Below are positions 11,270-20,065 of a stretch of DNA of 52,542 bases, piece after piece. Numbering within the stretch: position 1 is the first letter of the stretch; every line of letters begins with the position of its first letter. Both the position numbers and the translations under genes were made by a program. The stretch is from a virus. The stretch is from the IMG/VR virus record IMGVR_UViG_3300013118_000236, positions 1 through 52,542 of that record; one strand, given 5' to 3'. The notes under the pieces were generated by a model. It saw nothing but the letters and a program-made list of their open reading frames with translations, was not told where the DNA came from and did not search any database.

Positions 11270-12168
11270 CAATCATCCACTGTATTCAACTGGTCATATG
11301 AATTATACTTCAATTTTGTTAATTTGTTTAGCACTTTAGCTCGCCGTAGCATCTTAAAAGCAATATTTTCTGGTGAGTATTCCATGAGTTCACTTTCCAA
11401 GCCGGCAGATCGCATACTACGTATTTTATTTTTAAGCCTTTCCACATTCCTCAATACCTTGTCATGCTCACCATCGGCATAGTCGGCCTCAATGGATCTG
11501 GTTTGCTCGTCAATGTCGGTCGCTTTCTTACGTGCTGTTTCAATATCTATGGTTTGCTCAATGTATTCTGGGTGTTTGATCCACTCGTCATTCATCAGAG
11601 AGTACACACCCGTTGACTTATGATCTTCGCCGCTGTTTTCAACATAAATTTCAACGTCGTAATCTTTTATTGTTATATCATGGATATCATTCCAGCGCAT
11701 CCTCTGGGCATCAAAAAATCCTTTGACCAAATCTCCGTTCTCATCTATTGTATCGAAGCTTACGATGATATGAAGGTCAACATCAGAATACTTGGACCAG
11801 TTATAATTTGCAAGCGAGCCGGTTAATGTAATGTCTTCCACTTTTACTCGGATAGGCAGATCATCCACAAAATCATTAGCTATTTTTATAAGTTTCTTTC
11901 TAATCTCTGGTTCAATTTTTTCGTCGCCCCAGATCTGAGGATCCAAATCATCATGAATTTTGAACGAATCAACATCAACTTCAAGCTCTTCTTCTAGTTG
12001 CTTATCAAATGTTACGTGAGTGCCCATTTTTTTGGAATATGGTGGAGTATTTTTATTGCCGCCTTTGCCGAGCATCTTATTCCTGTCTGAAATATAGGAC
12101 CGGATGCGGTTCTTGAAACTGTTGGCTTCCTCAACGGACGCTATATAATCTTTCCATTCTTCCATCAT
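11269..12168 (-). CDS. Nucleotidyltransferase-fold protein (299 aa)
   Basis: Contains LTGSLANYNWSKYSDVDLHI (about residues 115-134), the GS-x(n)-D-x-D signature of the pol beta-like nucleotidyltransferase superfamily, followed by a third acidic strand YDVEIYVE. The N-terminal 100 residues are charged and the C-terminus is coiled-coil-like. I start at ATG 12168 (MMEEWKDYI) because a longer frame overlaps the tail of the upstream adhesin gene. Substrate unknown; family enzymes transfer NMPs to RNA, proteins or small molecules. Confidence 0.72.
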   Translation of the reverse strand: MMEEWKDYIASVEEANSFKNRIRSYISDRNKMLGKGGNKNTPPYSKKMGTHVTFDKQLEEELEVDVDSFKIHDDLDPQIWGDEKIEPEIRKKLIKIANDFVDDLPIRVKVEDITLTGSLANYNWSKYSDVDLHIIVSFDTIDENGDLVKGFFDAQRMRWNDIHDITIKDYDVEIYVENSGEDHKSTGVYSLMNDEWIKHPEYIEQTIDIETARKKATDIDEQTRSIEADYADGEHDKVLRNVERLKNKIRSMRSAGLESELMEYSPENIAFKMLRRAKVLNKLTKLKYNSYDQLNTVDD

Positions 12169-12190
12169 AATATAAATAGTTTCCTTTAGG

Positions 12191-13219
12191 TTAAAAAGGC
12201 TTAACCTTATTATACTCAACCGACAAAAGCTGCCGGCCGGCGTCATGCGCGCTGGTCCAAGTCGTACCAAGATTCGTAGTATACGCAATTCCTGTGTCTT
12301 TTCCGCATGCTACAACGGTAGTTCCATCTGTGGCAATACCCATCACAAACCCCACACCAGTTGGCCTTGTAACCTTTGTCCATGATACACAATTATCTGT
12401 AGATTTCCACACGTCAGAAGCTCTGGAGAGTAGCCAGTCGTTCCCCGACACGTGACAAACCGCCCAAGTCGAATTTCCTCCGGCAGTAATAGAATTCCAA
12501 GTGTCGAGAGTATCGCTATCTGAGATAGAGGTTGCATAGTGGGCGTTGCTACTATTATTAGTTTTTAACCATACCCCATTGTTGTATTCGATCCTGTTTC
12601 CTCTCTCTTCGTGGGAAACGTACCACGTAAGCCCATCATCGTGTGATTTTATAGTTTTGGATGCGCCGCCAATTAGCCACAATCCGCCGCCGTCAGTAGC
12701 TATACATAAATTGACACCTACGCCAGTCAGACCAGTGCTTATTTCAGTCCAACTTGAGCCCCCATCAGTTGATCTCTGAATTGTACCGCTGGGATTCTTA
12801 TTTCGTGTAGCTATCCATGTTCCATTAACTCCATACTCTGTTGCTCTTGTTTTGTGTGTGCTAGAAAAATTAACTGCTGACCAATCATCTGCGTCGGTAG
12901 TTGGATCAGACGCCGTGTATAACTCCGGCGAAGCAATACCTGTTGAGATCACCCACATATCATCGTTGTTGCCATCCTTCCCAAAGGAAAGATCCCAATA
13001 ATCCACTGATGTGCCAACTGGTACGCGGTATTCACTCCAAGTCGCAGCATCTGTTGAGTGGCAAACAGTACCATCTCTTCCGATACAGACCCACAGTGGA
13101 TCGTGAGCCGGCGCCGCTGCCAACGCTTGTCCGTTTATCTTGGTACAGCTATCAACCGTTTTGCCATTTATCTTGGCGATGCTCGCCACTGCAATCCCGT
13201 TTATTTTATTGACACCCAT
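12191..13219 (-). CDS. Tail-associated beta-propeller adhesin (342 aa)
   Basis: The N-terminus repeats the motif A(S)xxKING(xxV) three times (about residues 4-30), a spacer often seen at phage fibre N-termini. The rest consists of BNR/exo-sialidase-like blades (STDAATWSEY, STDGGSSWTEI, SHDDGLTWYVS, STDNCVSWTKV). A propeller receptor-binding protein fixed to the tail is the likely role. A shorter paralog without the KING anchor lies at 45507..46487, sharing the end EYNKVKPF. It follows the fibre gene 13220..13822 with an ORF gap of zero bases. Confidence 0.75.
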   Translation of the reverse strand: MGVNKINGIAVASIAKINGKTVDSCTKINGQALAAAPAHDPLWVCIGRDGTVCHSTDAATWSEYRVPVGTSVDYWDLSFGKDGNNDDMWVISTGIASPELYTASDPTTDADDWSAVNFSSTHKTRATEYGVNGTWIATRNKNPSGTIQRSTDGGSSWTEISTGLTGVGVNLCIATDGGGLWLIGGASKTIKSHDDGLTWYVSHEERGNRIEYNNGVWLKTNNSSNAHYATSISDSDTLDTWNSITAGGNSTWAVCHVSGNDWLLSRASDVWKSTDNCVSWTKVTRPTGVGFVMGIATDGTTVVACGKDTGIAYTTNLGTTWTSAHDAGRQLLSVEYNKVKPF

Positions 13220-13822
13220 TTAGCTTAACTCCAATGTAGTCGACTCCGGATTAAAATATATTACATTGGCTGTGTTTGTGCAATAGCCCACACACCTCAC
13301 CACATCATCTGTTCCCGAAGGCTTTGTTGTATCCATCGTGCCCGCTGTTATTGAAAGATATACCGGCAAGCCTGATACAAAGTTAGACAAGTAGGTGGTT
13401 GCGTCAAAGAAACCTCGCAAAAGCATTCCGTTGGCGGGGGCAGTCCCAAGCGCAATAGCCAATAAACCATCACTGGTGGCAATTGCGTCGGCATCGGTCG
13501 TTATCCATGTTCCGCTGCTATTCAGGTAATACACCTTCCCAGCCGTGAAATCATTGCCGCCATTACTTCCAAATGTTACCACTTCGCCGCCGCCAGTATC
13601 GTTAGAGAGGGAGGTGGGATTGTGATGAACATCTATTGCTGTCGCCGGGGCTGTTGTGCCGATGCCGACAGAAGTAGCTGTTGCGTGGAGTATTTGCGAA
13701 CCGCTGGGCCGCAGCGTTATAGTATCCATACCAAAATCTATGTAGGTGGGATCACCATCGCGATCATCTTCATAATAGATGTCGCCTTGGCGAAGGCTTC
13801 CCGTTGTATATTTATACGACAT
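13220..13822 (-). CDS. Tail fibre or neck-whisker-like protein (200 aa)
   Basis: Contains ATATSVGIGTTAPATAIDVH (about residues 46-65), the VGIGTTxPxxxLDV motif typical of trimeric phage fibre/tailspike regions. A Gly/Thr-rich beta domain follows (GKVYYLNSSGTWI, GLLAIALGTAPANGMLLRGF). A strong GGAGG precedes the ATG. It most likely forms a fibre base with the downstream propeller protein. Confidence 0.72.
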   Translation of the reverse strand: MSYKYTTGSLRQGDIYYEDDRDGDPTYIDFGMDTITLRPSGSQILHATATSVGIGTTAPATAIDVHHNPTSLSNDTGGGEVVTFGSNGGNDFTAGKVYYLNSSGTWITTDADAIATSDGLLAIALGTAPANGMLLRGFFDATTYLSNFVSGLPVYLSITAGTMDTTKPSGTDDVVRCVGYCTNTANVIYFNPESTTLELS

Positions 13823-13824
13823 GA

Positions 13825-14184
13825 TTATCCTCCGTCATAAATAGTCTGCTCACCATCTTCAAACGTGAGAATTGTCTTGTTAGATGGGTGAGGCTTAATG
13901 TGTACTTTTTCAAAATCTTGAAGCGAATCAAAGATAGCTAGACCACCGCGTGGCGGAGGGTAGAGCCAGTGAATTATACAATGCCCGGACGCCAGTAAGA
14001 CACCTTCAATAACAACACCCTCGCCAGAAACTCCAGTTTCATCTTTTTGTCGGCATACCGTAAAAGTTTTAATGCCGCGTGGAGCAAGGCGTGGAGGTGG
14101 CTTAGGTTTTAAATCGGCAGCGGGGGATGAGTCTTCTTCATCACGCTCACTGATCTTGCTCGTTGCTTGACTTTCCGTTTCCAT
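13825..14184 (-). CDS. Unknown protein with beta-domain (119 aa)
   Basis: I start at METESQATS (14184), which has AAGGA upstream. After a disordered Pro/Lys linker (DLKPKPPPRLAPRG) it shows TFTVCRQKDETGVSGEGVVI, EGVLLASGHCIIHWLYPPP and HPSNKTILTFEDGE. The R..D.TGVSG.G.V.EGV.L..G...I.W pattern recurs in phage proteins of unknown role. Overlaps the upstream gene by 38 nt. Confidence 0.62.
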   Translation of the reverse strand: METESQATSKISERDEEDSSPAADLKPKPPPRLAPRGIKTFTVCRQKDETGVSGEGVVIEGVLLASGHCIIHWLYPPPRGGLAIFDSLQDFEKVHIKPHPSNKTILTFEDGEQTIYDGG

Positions 14185-14332
14185 TTGTAAATTCCTTATT
14201 ATTGATATTGTCCGATTCCAAATCTTGACTCTGAACATATTCTATCACATTTTTGATACTATTTTTAAGATCTGTTATGTGATTTTCTAATTCTGCTAAT
14301 TTAATGGCTACTTTTTCTAGTTTATTAAACAT
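14147..14332 (-). CDS. Small coiled-coil protein (61 aa)
   Basis: From ATG 14332: MFNKLEKVAIKLAELENHIT, DLKNSIKNVIEYVQSQ and an Asn/Ser-rich end. A single long heptad helix is clear. It lies between the membrane protease gene (4-nt gap) and the next ORF (38-nt overlap). A structural or assembly role is possible but not shown. Confidence 0.58.
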   Translation of the reverse strand: MFNKLEKVAIKLAELENHITDLKNSIKNVIEYVQSQDLESDNINNKEFTNGNGKSSNEQDQ

Positions 14333-14336
14333 ATTT

Positions 14337-15104
14337 TCACCTATGTAGGGCGTTTGCCCAATCAATGTGATGGACCGGCACAACGATAAGTAGGTTTTCC
14401 AACACGTCAACGCCATATTGTGTTGTTCCAACGTCTAAAGCCATGATGATTCCAATTAATTTTCCTCTATCATTAAACACTCCGGAGCCCGATGAACCAG
14501 TCCATGCATATGAATTTAAAAATATAAACCCATTGTCCGCGAATCCAGAAACTGTTCCAGTGAAAGATAACGGCCCAATATTGTTAGGATATCCGGTGTA
14601 GTATATTTTATCAAGCAATTTAGGATATTTGGCCGGCCGAAATTCGATAGAATTGAGCACAGTTAAAGGTTTTCTGTTCGGCAGCTCTTCAATTTCAATG
14701 ATAGCATAATCAACTTGTGTGTTGATCAGTGTGTATTCAACGCACTTCGCGGAATCAGTGAAATATGTAACAATTAAATCTTTACACAAGCCGGCGACTG
14801 CATGTGACACTGTTAAAACATAATATTTTCCGAGATAAACAAAGTACGTACCCGAGGCAAGAGATATACCTTCACCACTTTCATCAACTGACATGACCCT
14901 GACTGCTGAATCTACCGATTTCTTAAGTGATTTTTTTTCGCTAACTGTGTATTTTTTAGAAACGTTGCTTGAATCTGATAAGGCTCTTTTAATTTGGTAT
15001 GGGCCCGGTGTCGCTCTTTGTTTCGTGACGGAAAAGGTAACGATGAGCCCTACGAAAAAGAACAAAAACGAAGTAATAAGAACTCTAGCAATAGCTTTAA
15101 TCAT
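14337..15104 (-). CDS. Membrane-anchored trypsin-like serine protease (255 aa)
   Basis: An N-terminal hydrophobic segment (ITSFLFFFVGLIVTFSV, about 10-26) is followed by a chymotrypsin/DegP-like core. The candidate triad is His in LTVSHAVAG (about 98), Asp in VDYAIIEIE (about 135) and Ser in TGSSGSGVFN (about 207). The stretch GKLIGIIMALD fits the strand after the serine. It could process phage or host envelope proteins in the periplasm. It sits beside fibre genes, so a role in virion maturation is an alternative. Confidence 0.78.
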   Translation of the reverse strand: MIKAIARVLITSFLFFFVGLIVTFSVTKQRATPGPYQIKRALSDSSNVSKKYTVSEKKSLKKSVDSAVRVMSVDESGEGISLASGTYFVYLGKYYVLTVSHAVAGLCKDLIVTYFTDSAKCVEYTLINTQVDYAIIEIEELPNRKPLTVLNSIEFRPAKYPKLLDKIYYTGYPNNIGPLSFTGTVSGFADNGFIFLNSYAWTGSSGSGVFNDRGKLIGIIMALDVGTTQYGVDVLENLLIVVPVHHIDWANALHR

Positions 15105-15130
15105 CAGTTGGCCCTATAGTATATACTCCG

Positions 15131-18100
15131 TTAAACTTGTTTTTGATAACTAAAGAAAACCGGAAGTTCTTCCAATCCTGATTTGGTGGCGTACCAAACG
15201 TCATCTTCGTTACCGGTAATTTTAATTCTACCGTTCTGACCCACAGCAACATATACCGGCACTTGGGGGCCGTGTTTGATAAAGTTTTTGTATCCACCGT
15301 CAAATGAATCGGCTGGGGCCCGAAATTCTCTAGAACAGAACCCTTTCAATTCTTTGGTGGGAACCATTACGTGGTATGCCATGTTATTGGTATTCATGGG
15401 CACATCATATGCCATTACGCCCGCGTCCATCCAGTCTTGGGCCACCTTATCAATTGACATGCGTGGTGTGTTAATTGGCTGCCTAGCGTGTTCAGGGGGG
15501 TCCATGGGAGTATGTGACGACTCTCTAATTTTTTTGATCTCCTCTGGAAAACTGTAGCCGGACGGCCCGATGTTTAGGCCGCTAATACCCCTGATATATG
15601 GTAGGAATAGCTGATCTAGATAAATCTTACGGGCCTCTTGTCCCTTGAGAGCAAATTTAATACTGAGCAAAGCCATTGTCTTGGTGGCCATCTTGCGAGT
15701 GCTTACAGTCTGAACGGTGGTTACACCCTTGCATGCACGAATCGCGTCCTTATAATCTTCAATTGAAGATTTTTCAGTTGTTTCAAGAGATAGTTCGATG
15801 TGCATCTTATAACGTCTTACTTCAATAAGCTCGTTCATTAACCTATCAATCCTTTCGATCTGCTCTTCCACGCTCTCCGACAAGTCACGTGGCTCTCCCA
15901 GTGTGCCGGTTTGCGTTTCTCCGCGTTGAACGCCACCATAGTTGCGTACAGTGCCGCTGAAGGCTCTCATTCGTTTCATCTGCTCTTGAACCTTCTCATT
16001 CCAGCGAATTGGTTTGCCGGCATCATCGCCTTCGGGTTCAATCTCACCTTCACGAGCCATATTGAATTGATTGTTTCTTATCGGTGAGAGGTAATCATAC
16101 CAAGCTACGTGCTTTTCTGGTTCGTTCATCTGCTCAAAGTTTTGATTGATCCACCTAGCCATCGCTACTTTGCGCTCTGCCCATTCATCAGAGCCGGAAC
16201 GCACATTGGGTCCGAGCATAGAATCAATCTGTCTGATGGTTGCGTAAACAATCCTTCCCGACATCACATCTGCTTTCGTTGCTTCTGCCAGCGCTACCGA
16301 GCCTTCAAGTGCTATATCAATAGTCTCTTTGGCGGCATCCATAACCAACTGAGGGTTCTCGTTAAAGTATCTTACGATGTCCTTGACTGTCTGTACCTCT
16401 TCTGGTGATGCACTGGAGTCTACACCGATGGTATAGCGCCAGCCAATGGGCATCTCGGGGTATGCGCCTGCGCCTTGTCCACTGGTGTTGTATGCGGCGG
16501 CGCCTTGAATAACAAAGCGAGAGTCTTTCGCTAAGACAATCGGTACATGCTTGGCGGCGTACTTGTCACCGAAGGGAAATTGCTCTTGTCCTGCGGCATT
16601 GGTTTCCTTGTTTTTCTTATACAATCTCTCCAGTGTTCTCGCCATATTGCGATCTAGATCAGGGTTGCCGTAGCGGGCTGCGGAGCGGGGCTGTATCGCC
16701 ATTCCGGTAGATCGACCAAAGGCGCGAGAGTATAAGTGATCTATGTGTCCGGGTCGTCGGTGTTGCCCCCACATCTTCAATATCATCGGCATATCGCCGT
16801 ACTCAACAAGCGTGTCGGCGCTGCTTTCTGGGCGGAACCAAAACTCTAATCCTGACTTGTCGGTGTAGATGTTCCAGTGATCTAATTCATACTCACTCAT
16901 CTCACCGCGATCACGATCATAAGCTGTCTTGACAGAGTAGCCTTCTTGTGCAAGTTTGGCCCTTAGCTCTTCTTTGATCTCGTCGTACTCGTCTTCAAAT
17001 CCCGATTGTACTCCTGAGGCAAAGTTCTCTGCTATGCGGCTAGCATCATCTTCGTCTTCCACGCTCTCGTATTCGTAACAACGGAAGCTAACTATAAGGT
17101 GTGCGGTTGCCGGATAGTCTGGATCTATCTCTTCATCATCTGGCTGAGCGCCTGTGAGCATTTTAACTTCCCACTCAACCTCGGTTTCTCCGGGGAGATC
17201 ATAGCCAATCTCATCTAAGCCTATTTCACTCGTAAAGTCTCTTGCGCTGCTTCCCCAAGTGTTCTCGGGTATCGTTTCGTATCTGTCGTCCTGCGTGGTA
17301 TCGTTTGCCATTATGGTAGGAGTGTACTCATTGTTTCTAAGCTCAAATCCCTTCCACCCCAAGTTAATCTCCAAGCTACCATCACCGTTCATTTGCACAG
17401 TATAGTAATCACCACCGTGATCTTCTGGACCCCGTACTTCTCCAAAGATACTTGAGTTCTCGCCGTCGTAGTCGTTGACAACCTCGTCTATCGCTTCTTG
17501 CATTGCGCCTTCGTCAACTGCGCCTGTGAAGTTCACATCGCGGTTGCGTGGTTGCAGATACTCTATCATCTCTCGGAAGCCTTCTTCATCGTTAGAGTGT
17601 TCGCCTGTTTCTTGAACGCTGCTGATATCCATATTTCTGATGAACCACTCGATGTGATCCCACATTTCCATCGGAGGTGCGTCATTAGAGCGTCCTTTGA
17701 TCTGGTAAAGCGTATCGCTATCCCAAGTCATCGTGACATAGGACGAGGATGCCTTGCGCTTGCTTTGGCGCTTGCGGAGCGAGACTAGCACACCGCGAGA
17801 GTCAGAGCCGCAGTGTCCCATTCGCTCGCCTTCTACCGAGCAGTTAGACACCTGCAAGTTATACCAGTACGAGCCATCTTCAAATTTATGCAGGATCTGT
17901 TCTGGATCTTCTTGGTTCTCCAAGTCCTGCATGGCGGTATTGTATGCGTTGTCAATGTCATCGCCCTTGATCATTTCGTAGTTCGTTGGTTCGTCGTTGA
18001 GCCAAGAGAACAACTCGTTATATCTGCCCCAGTATGTTCTCCACTGAGCCAGCATGTTACGCTGCAACTCATCTTTGACCACCTCAACCTTCTCGGAAGG

Positions 18101-18583
18101 CAAGCCTGCTTTACTTAGCGCCTTGACTGCTTTCATAAATGTCTTGCGCCAAGTGCCGGCGGGCTTTGCCCACGCTTGCTTTATATTGTCTGCGACGAAT
18201 GCGATCTTCTTGTTTTGCTCGATGGTTTCGTCGTCATATTGCACGCGAGTTGTTGGTTCGCGAACCATTCCATCAATAGTATAGGGGGTGATTGTACGTG
18301 CTTGCACTGGGTTATGTGTAGCGCGCGGAAGCTGTATTTGATCTCTAAAATTACGCTCCATGAAACTCAGCCAGTTCTGTTGAGTGCTGTCAATGTAGCC
18401 GGGATTGCCCAGCCTGTGTTCTTTCCAGTTATTGCCTGCGTACATCTTTGACTTCTCGGGAGCATTCGGCATGCCTTCCTCAATAAAGTCAATGATGACC
18501 TCGGGCAAGCCGATGTCTCGTAGCCCCTCCGTTAAAACTTCTTCGCGTAAATATTTAAACCAGCTTCCTGTTGAAATGTCCAT
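15131..18583 (-). CDS. Giant multi-domain protein, PcfJ-like and ParB-like segments (1150 aa)
   Basis: The N-terminus (WFKYLREEVLTEGLRDIGLP) resembles openings of large phage structural proteins. At about residues 245-320 the motif CSVEGERMGHCGSDSRG, then LVSLR, YVTMTWD and YQIKGRSNDAPP, matches the order of PcfJ-type domains (G-H-C, S-L-R, x-V-T, Q-x-G-x-x-N). The final 60 residues (VPVYVAVGQNGRIKITGNED, then VWYATKSGLEELPVFF) resemble a ParB/sulfiredoxin-like domain. The middle is very acidic. Function unknown; a virion-internal or DNA-linked protein is my guess. ATG 18583 has a GGAG site. Confidence 0.65.
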   Translation of the reverse strand: MDISTGSWFKYLREEVLTEGLRDIGLPEVIIDFIEEGMPNAPEKSKMYAGNNWKEHRLGNPGYIDSTQQNWLSFMERNFRDQIQLPRATHNPVQARTITPYTIDGMVREPTTRVQYDDETIEQNKKIAFVADNIKQAWAKPAGTWRKTFMKAVKALSKAGLPSEKVEVVKDELQRNMLAQWRTYWGRYNELFSWLNDEPTNYEMIKGDDIDNAYNTAMQDLENQEDPEQILHKFEDGSYWYNLQVSNCSVEGERMGHCGSDSRGVLVSLRKRQSKRKASSSYVTMTWDSDTLYQIKGRSNDAPPMEMWDHIEWFIRNMDISSVQETGEHSNDEEGFREMIEYLQPRNRDVNFTGAVDEGAMQEAIDEVVNDYDGENSSIFGEVRGPEDHGGDYYTVQMNGDGSLEINLGWKGFELRNNEYTPTIMANDTTQDDRYETIPENTWGSSARDFTSEIGLDEIGYDLPGETEVEWEVKMLTGAQPDDEEIDPDYPATAHLIVSFRCYEYESVEDEDDASRIAENFASGVQSGFEDEYDEIKEELRAKLAQEGYSVKTAYDRDRGEMSEYELDHWNIYTDKSGLEFWFRPESSADTLVEYGDMPMILKMWGQHRRPGHIDHLYSRAFGRSTGMAIQPRSAARYGNPDLDRNMARTLERLYKKNKETNAAGQEQFPFGDKYAAKHVPIVLAKDSRFVIQGAAAYNTSGQGAGAYPEMPIGWRYTIGVDSSASPEEVQTVKDIVRYFNENPQLVMDAAKETIDIALEGSVALAEATKADVMSGRIVYATIRQIDSMLGPNVRSGSDEWAERKVAMARWINQNFEQMNEPEKHVAWYDYLSPIRNNQFNMAREGEIEPEGDDAGKPIRWNEKVQEQMKRMRAFSGTVRNYGGVQRGETQTGTLGEPRDLSESVEEQIERIDRLMNELIEVRRYKMHIELSLETTEKSSIEDYKDAIRACKGVTTVQTVSTRKMATKTMALLSIKFALKGQEARKIYLDQLFLPYIRGISGLNIGPSGYSFPEEIKKIRESSHTPMDPPEHARQPINTPRMSIDKVAQDWMDAGVMAYDVPMNTNNMAYHVMVPTKELKGFCSREFRAPADSFDGGYKNFIKHGPQVPVYVAVGQNGRIKITGNEDDVWYATKSGLEELPVFFSYQKQV

Positions 18584-18625
18584 GTACCAAACTCCGTCAC
18601 TATAAATAGTTGTTTTTAGTGGTAT

Positions 18626-19384
18626 CTACGCAAAAGGGTCAGTCTTTAATAGTTTAACTGTATCTTCCCACGTTTCAACTTCATATGCAGCACCGTTCGG
18701 GTGGGCGCGGAGCAATTCGGCCAGTGTATGATCATTGCCGGGTGCGGCTATCCTATCGCCCACAAAATGTATCCGATTGTGCTCAAGCGCTTCCTTAAAA
18801 TATCGGTCGATAACCTGTGATTTGTCGTTACCCTTATTGAATATGTCCATACTAACCGCGCCGCCGATAACAAAGTCAAGAGTCTTAAACTTTTTACGTA
18901 AAACTTCAACGATCTGTTTTCTTTCCTGTTTCTCTGCATCCCATTTTTCATACTGTTCTCGCTGATCTTGGCTGGCATTCCGGCCGACGATAGAATAATT
19001 TATCATACCGACGCGTTCTTCATAATGGTGACCGGTCTTAACCGGGAAGTCGGATTTAGCAACAATAGATTCAAGACGACGAACAAGATTCTTGGGGTAG
19101 ACAAACTTATTCTTGTATACCAGTTCCCATTCGTTAAAGCCGGTATCGTTAATAAGCTCAGCCTTTTGAAGAAACGCATTACCCATGCAGGCAAAGACAC
19201 CTGACGTTTTGTTGAGAACATCGGTACCGAGCTGGTTTACAATTCTTTCAAATGTTCCGCCTGAAACAATATAAACTTCTTTTTTGTCCATCCACTTCAG
19301 AAAATCTTTCTGGAAGGAGGAATCTATTTTGTGTTTAGCTACTGTGAGTGTACCATCAACATCAAAAAGAAAAATATCGCTCAT
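18626..19384 (-). CDS. HAD-family phosphomannomutase (252 aa)
   Basis: Opens with FLFDVDGTLT, the HAD nucleophile motif, then IVSGGT. The segments MINYSIVGRNASQDQRE and FVIGGAVSMDIFNKGNDKSQ align with the eukaryotic-type (PMM2-like) phosphomannomutase signatures GMLNVSPIGR and SIGGQISFDVFPKGWDK. HFVGDRIAAPGNDH carries the C-terminal acidic motif. It interconverts mannose-6-phosphate and mannose-1-phosphate. It overlaps by ATGA with a mannose-6-phosphate cupin gene, so the pair probably supplies GDP-mannose-type precursors or diverts host ones. Confidence 0.8.
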   Translation of the reverse strand: MSDIFLFDVDGTLTVAKHKIDSSFQKDFLKWMDKKEVYIVSGGTFERIVNQLGTDVLNKTSGVFACMGNAFLQKAELINDTGFNEWELVYKNKFVYPKNLVRRLESIVAKSDFPVKTGHHYEERVGMINYSIVGRNASQDQREQYEKWDAEKQERKQIVEVLRKKFKTLDFVIGGAVSMDIFNKGNDKSQVIDRYFKEALEHNRIHFVGDRIAAPGNDHTLAELLRAHPNGAAYEVETWEDTVKLLKTDPFA

Positions 19385-19713
19385 CTTTTATAATCGTCCG
19401 CTAGCCTTACAACGTCATCTAAATGGGGTGTTGAAACCTCCATCAATCTAACTAGTGTCTTGCCAGCGCCGAAGCGATGAACTTGGTTAGGTTTTACGTG
19501 AAACACAGAACCTGCTTTAAACTTTTGCGGCGGGTCAGTCTTATCAGTCCAATTTAATAACGTTCCCTCTAACACGTACACAGTTTCTTCTTTAACTTCA
19601 TGATACTGAAGAGACAAACGCTGTTCTGGTTCTATGTGCAACATCTTGGCTACATAACCATCTGTTTCGGCCCAGATATGTTCAAAGCCCCAAGGTTTTT
19701 CTACAATTCTCAT
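19381..19713 (-). CDS. Cupin, mannose-6-phosphate isomerase C-terminal type (110 aa)
   Basis: The sequence KPWGFEHIWAET opens it, followed by SLQYHEVKEETVYVLEGTL and FKAGSVFHVKPNQVHRFGAG, the two cupin motifs with metal-binding His/Glu positions. It corresponds to the isolated C-terminal domain of type II mannose-6-phosphate isomerase / GDP-mannose pyrophosphorylase. GGAG before ATG 19713 sets the start. Coupled by ATGA to the phosphomannomutase. Confidence 0.8.
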   Translation of the reverse strand: MRIVEKPWGFEHIWAETDGYVAKMLHIEPEQRLSLQYHEVKEETVYVLEGTLLNWTDKTDPPQKFKAGSVFHVKPNQVHRFGAGKTLVRLMEVSTPHLDDVVRLADDYKR

Positions 19714-19714
19714 A

Positions 19715-20065
19715 TTATCTCCAAAATAACTGAATTCCAATAATCAAAAACGACAAAAATACACACAACATCGTCTTAGTCGTGAACATACTTTCATTCA
19801 GTAGCCACCAAGTTAGTACCGGGAAAGTAAAGTACGATGCCCCGAAGCCCAGCATCCTAGCGGTCCATGCAGCATTTGTAGCATCTACAGCGATCTTGGT
19901 ACCATACCAAAACATAACGCTAGCAGGGATACCAAAAATAATCGCAGCATGAAAAGGCTTGCCTTGCCACCATTCCCAAATATAATGTGAATAACATTGA
20001 AACCACACGCAGGCTTGAGCGGTAGCAAATAATGCAAATGTCTTTCCTAATTCAATAATTGGCAA
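19715..20065 (-). CDS. Small DMT-like membrane protein (116 aa, TTG start)
   Basis: Four hydrophobic segments are visible (about 8-24, 38-54, 70-88, 93-113), the last being MLCVFLSFLIIGIQLFW. The size and the TWWLLNES loop recall EamA/SMR-type half-transporters. The start is a TTG preceded at ideal distance by GGAGGT. It lies between the sugar-phosphate genes and the degenerate methylase; the transported substrate, if any, is unknown. Confidence 0.65.
   Translation of the reverse strand: MPIIELGKTFALFATAQACVWFQCYSHYIWEWWQGKPFHAAIIFGIPASVMFWYGTKIAVDATNAAWTARMLGFGASYFTFPVLTWWLLNESMFTTKTMLCVFLSFLIIGIQLFWR

Noticed and set aside
12191-13219. Considered a sialidase enzyme from the BNR-like blades
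   Set aside because: No Arg triad or Tyr/Glu pair typical of sialidases could be identified; blade repeats alone also occur in adhesins.
16109-16408. Plus-strand ORF inside the 1150-residue gene
   Set aside because: Antisense shadow without a ribosome site.
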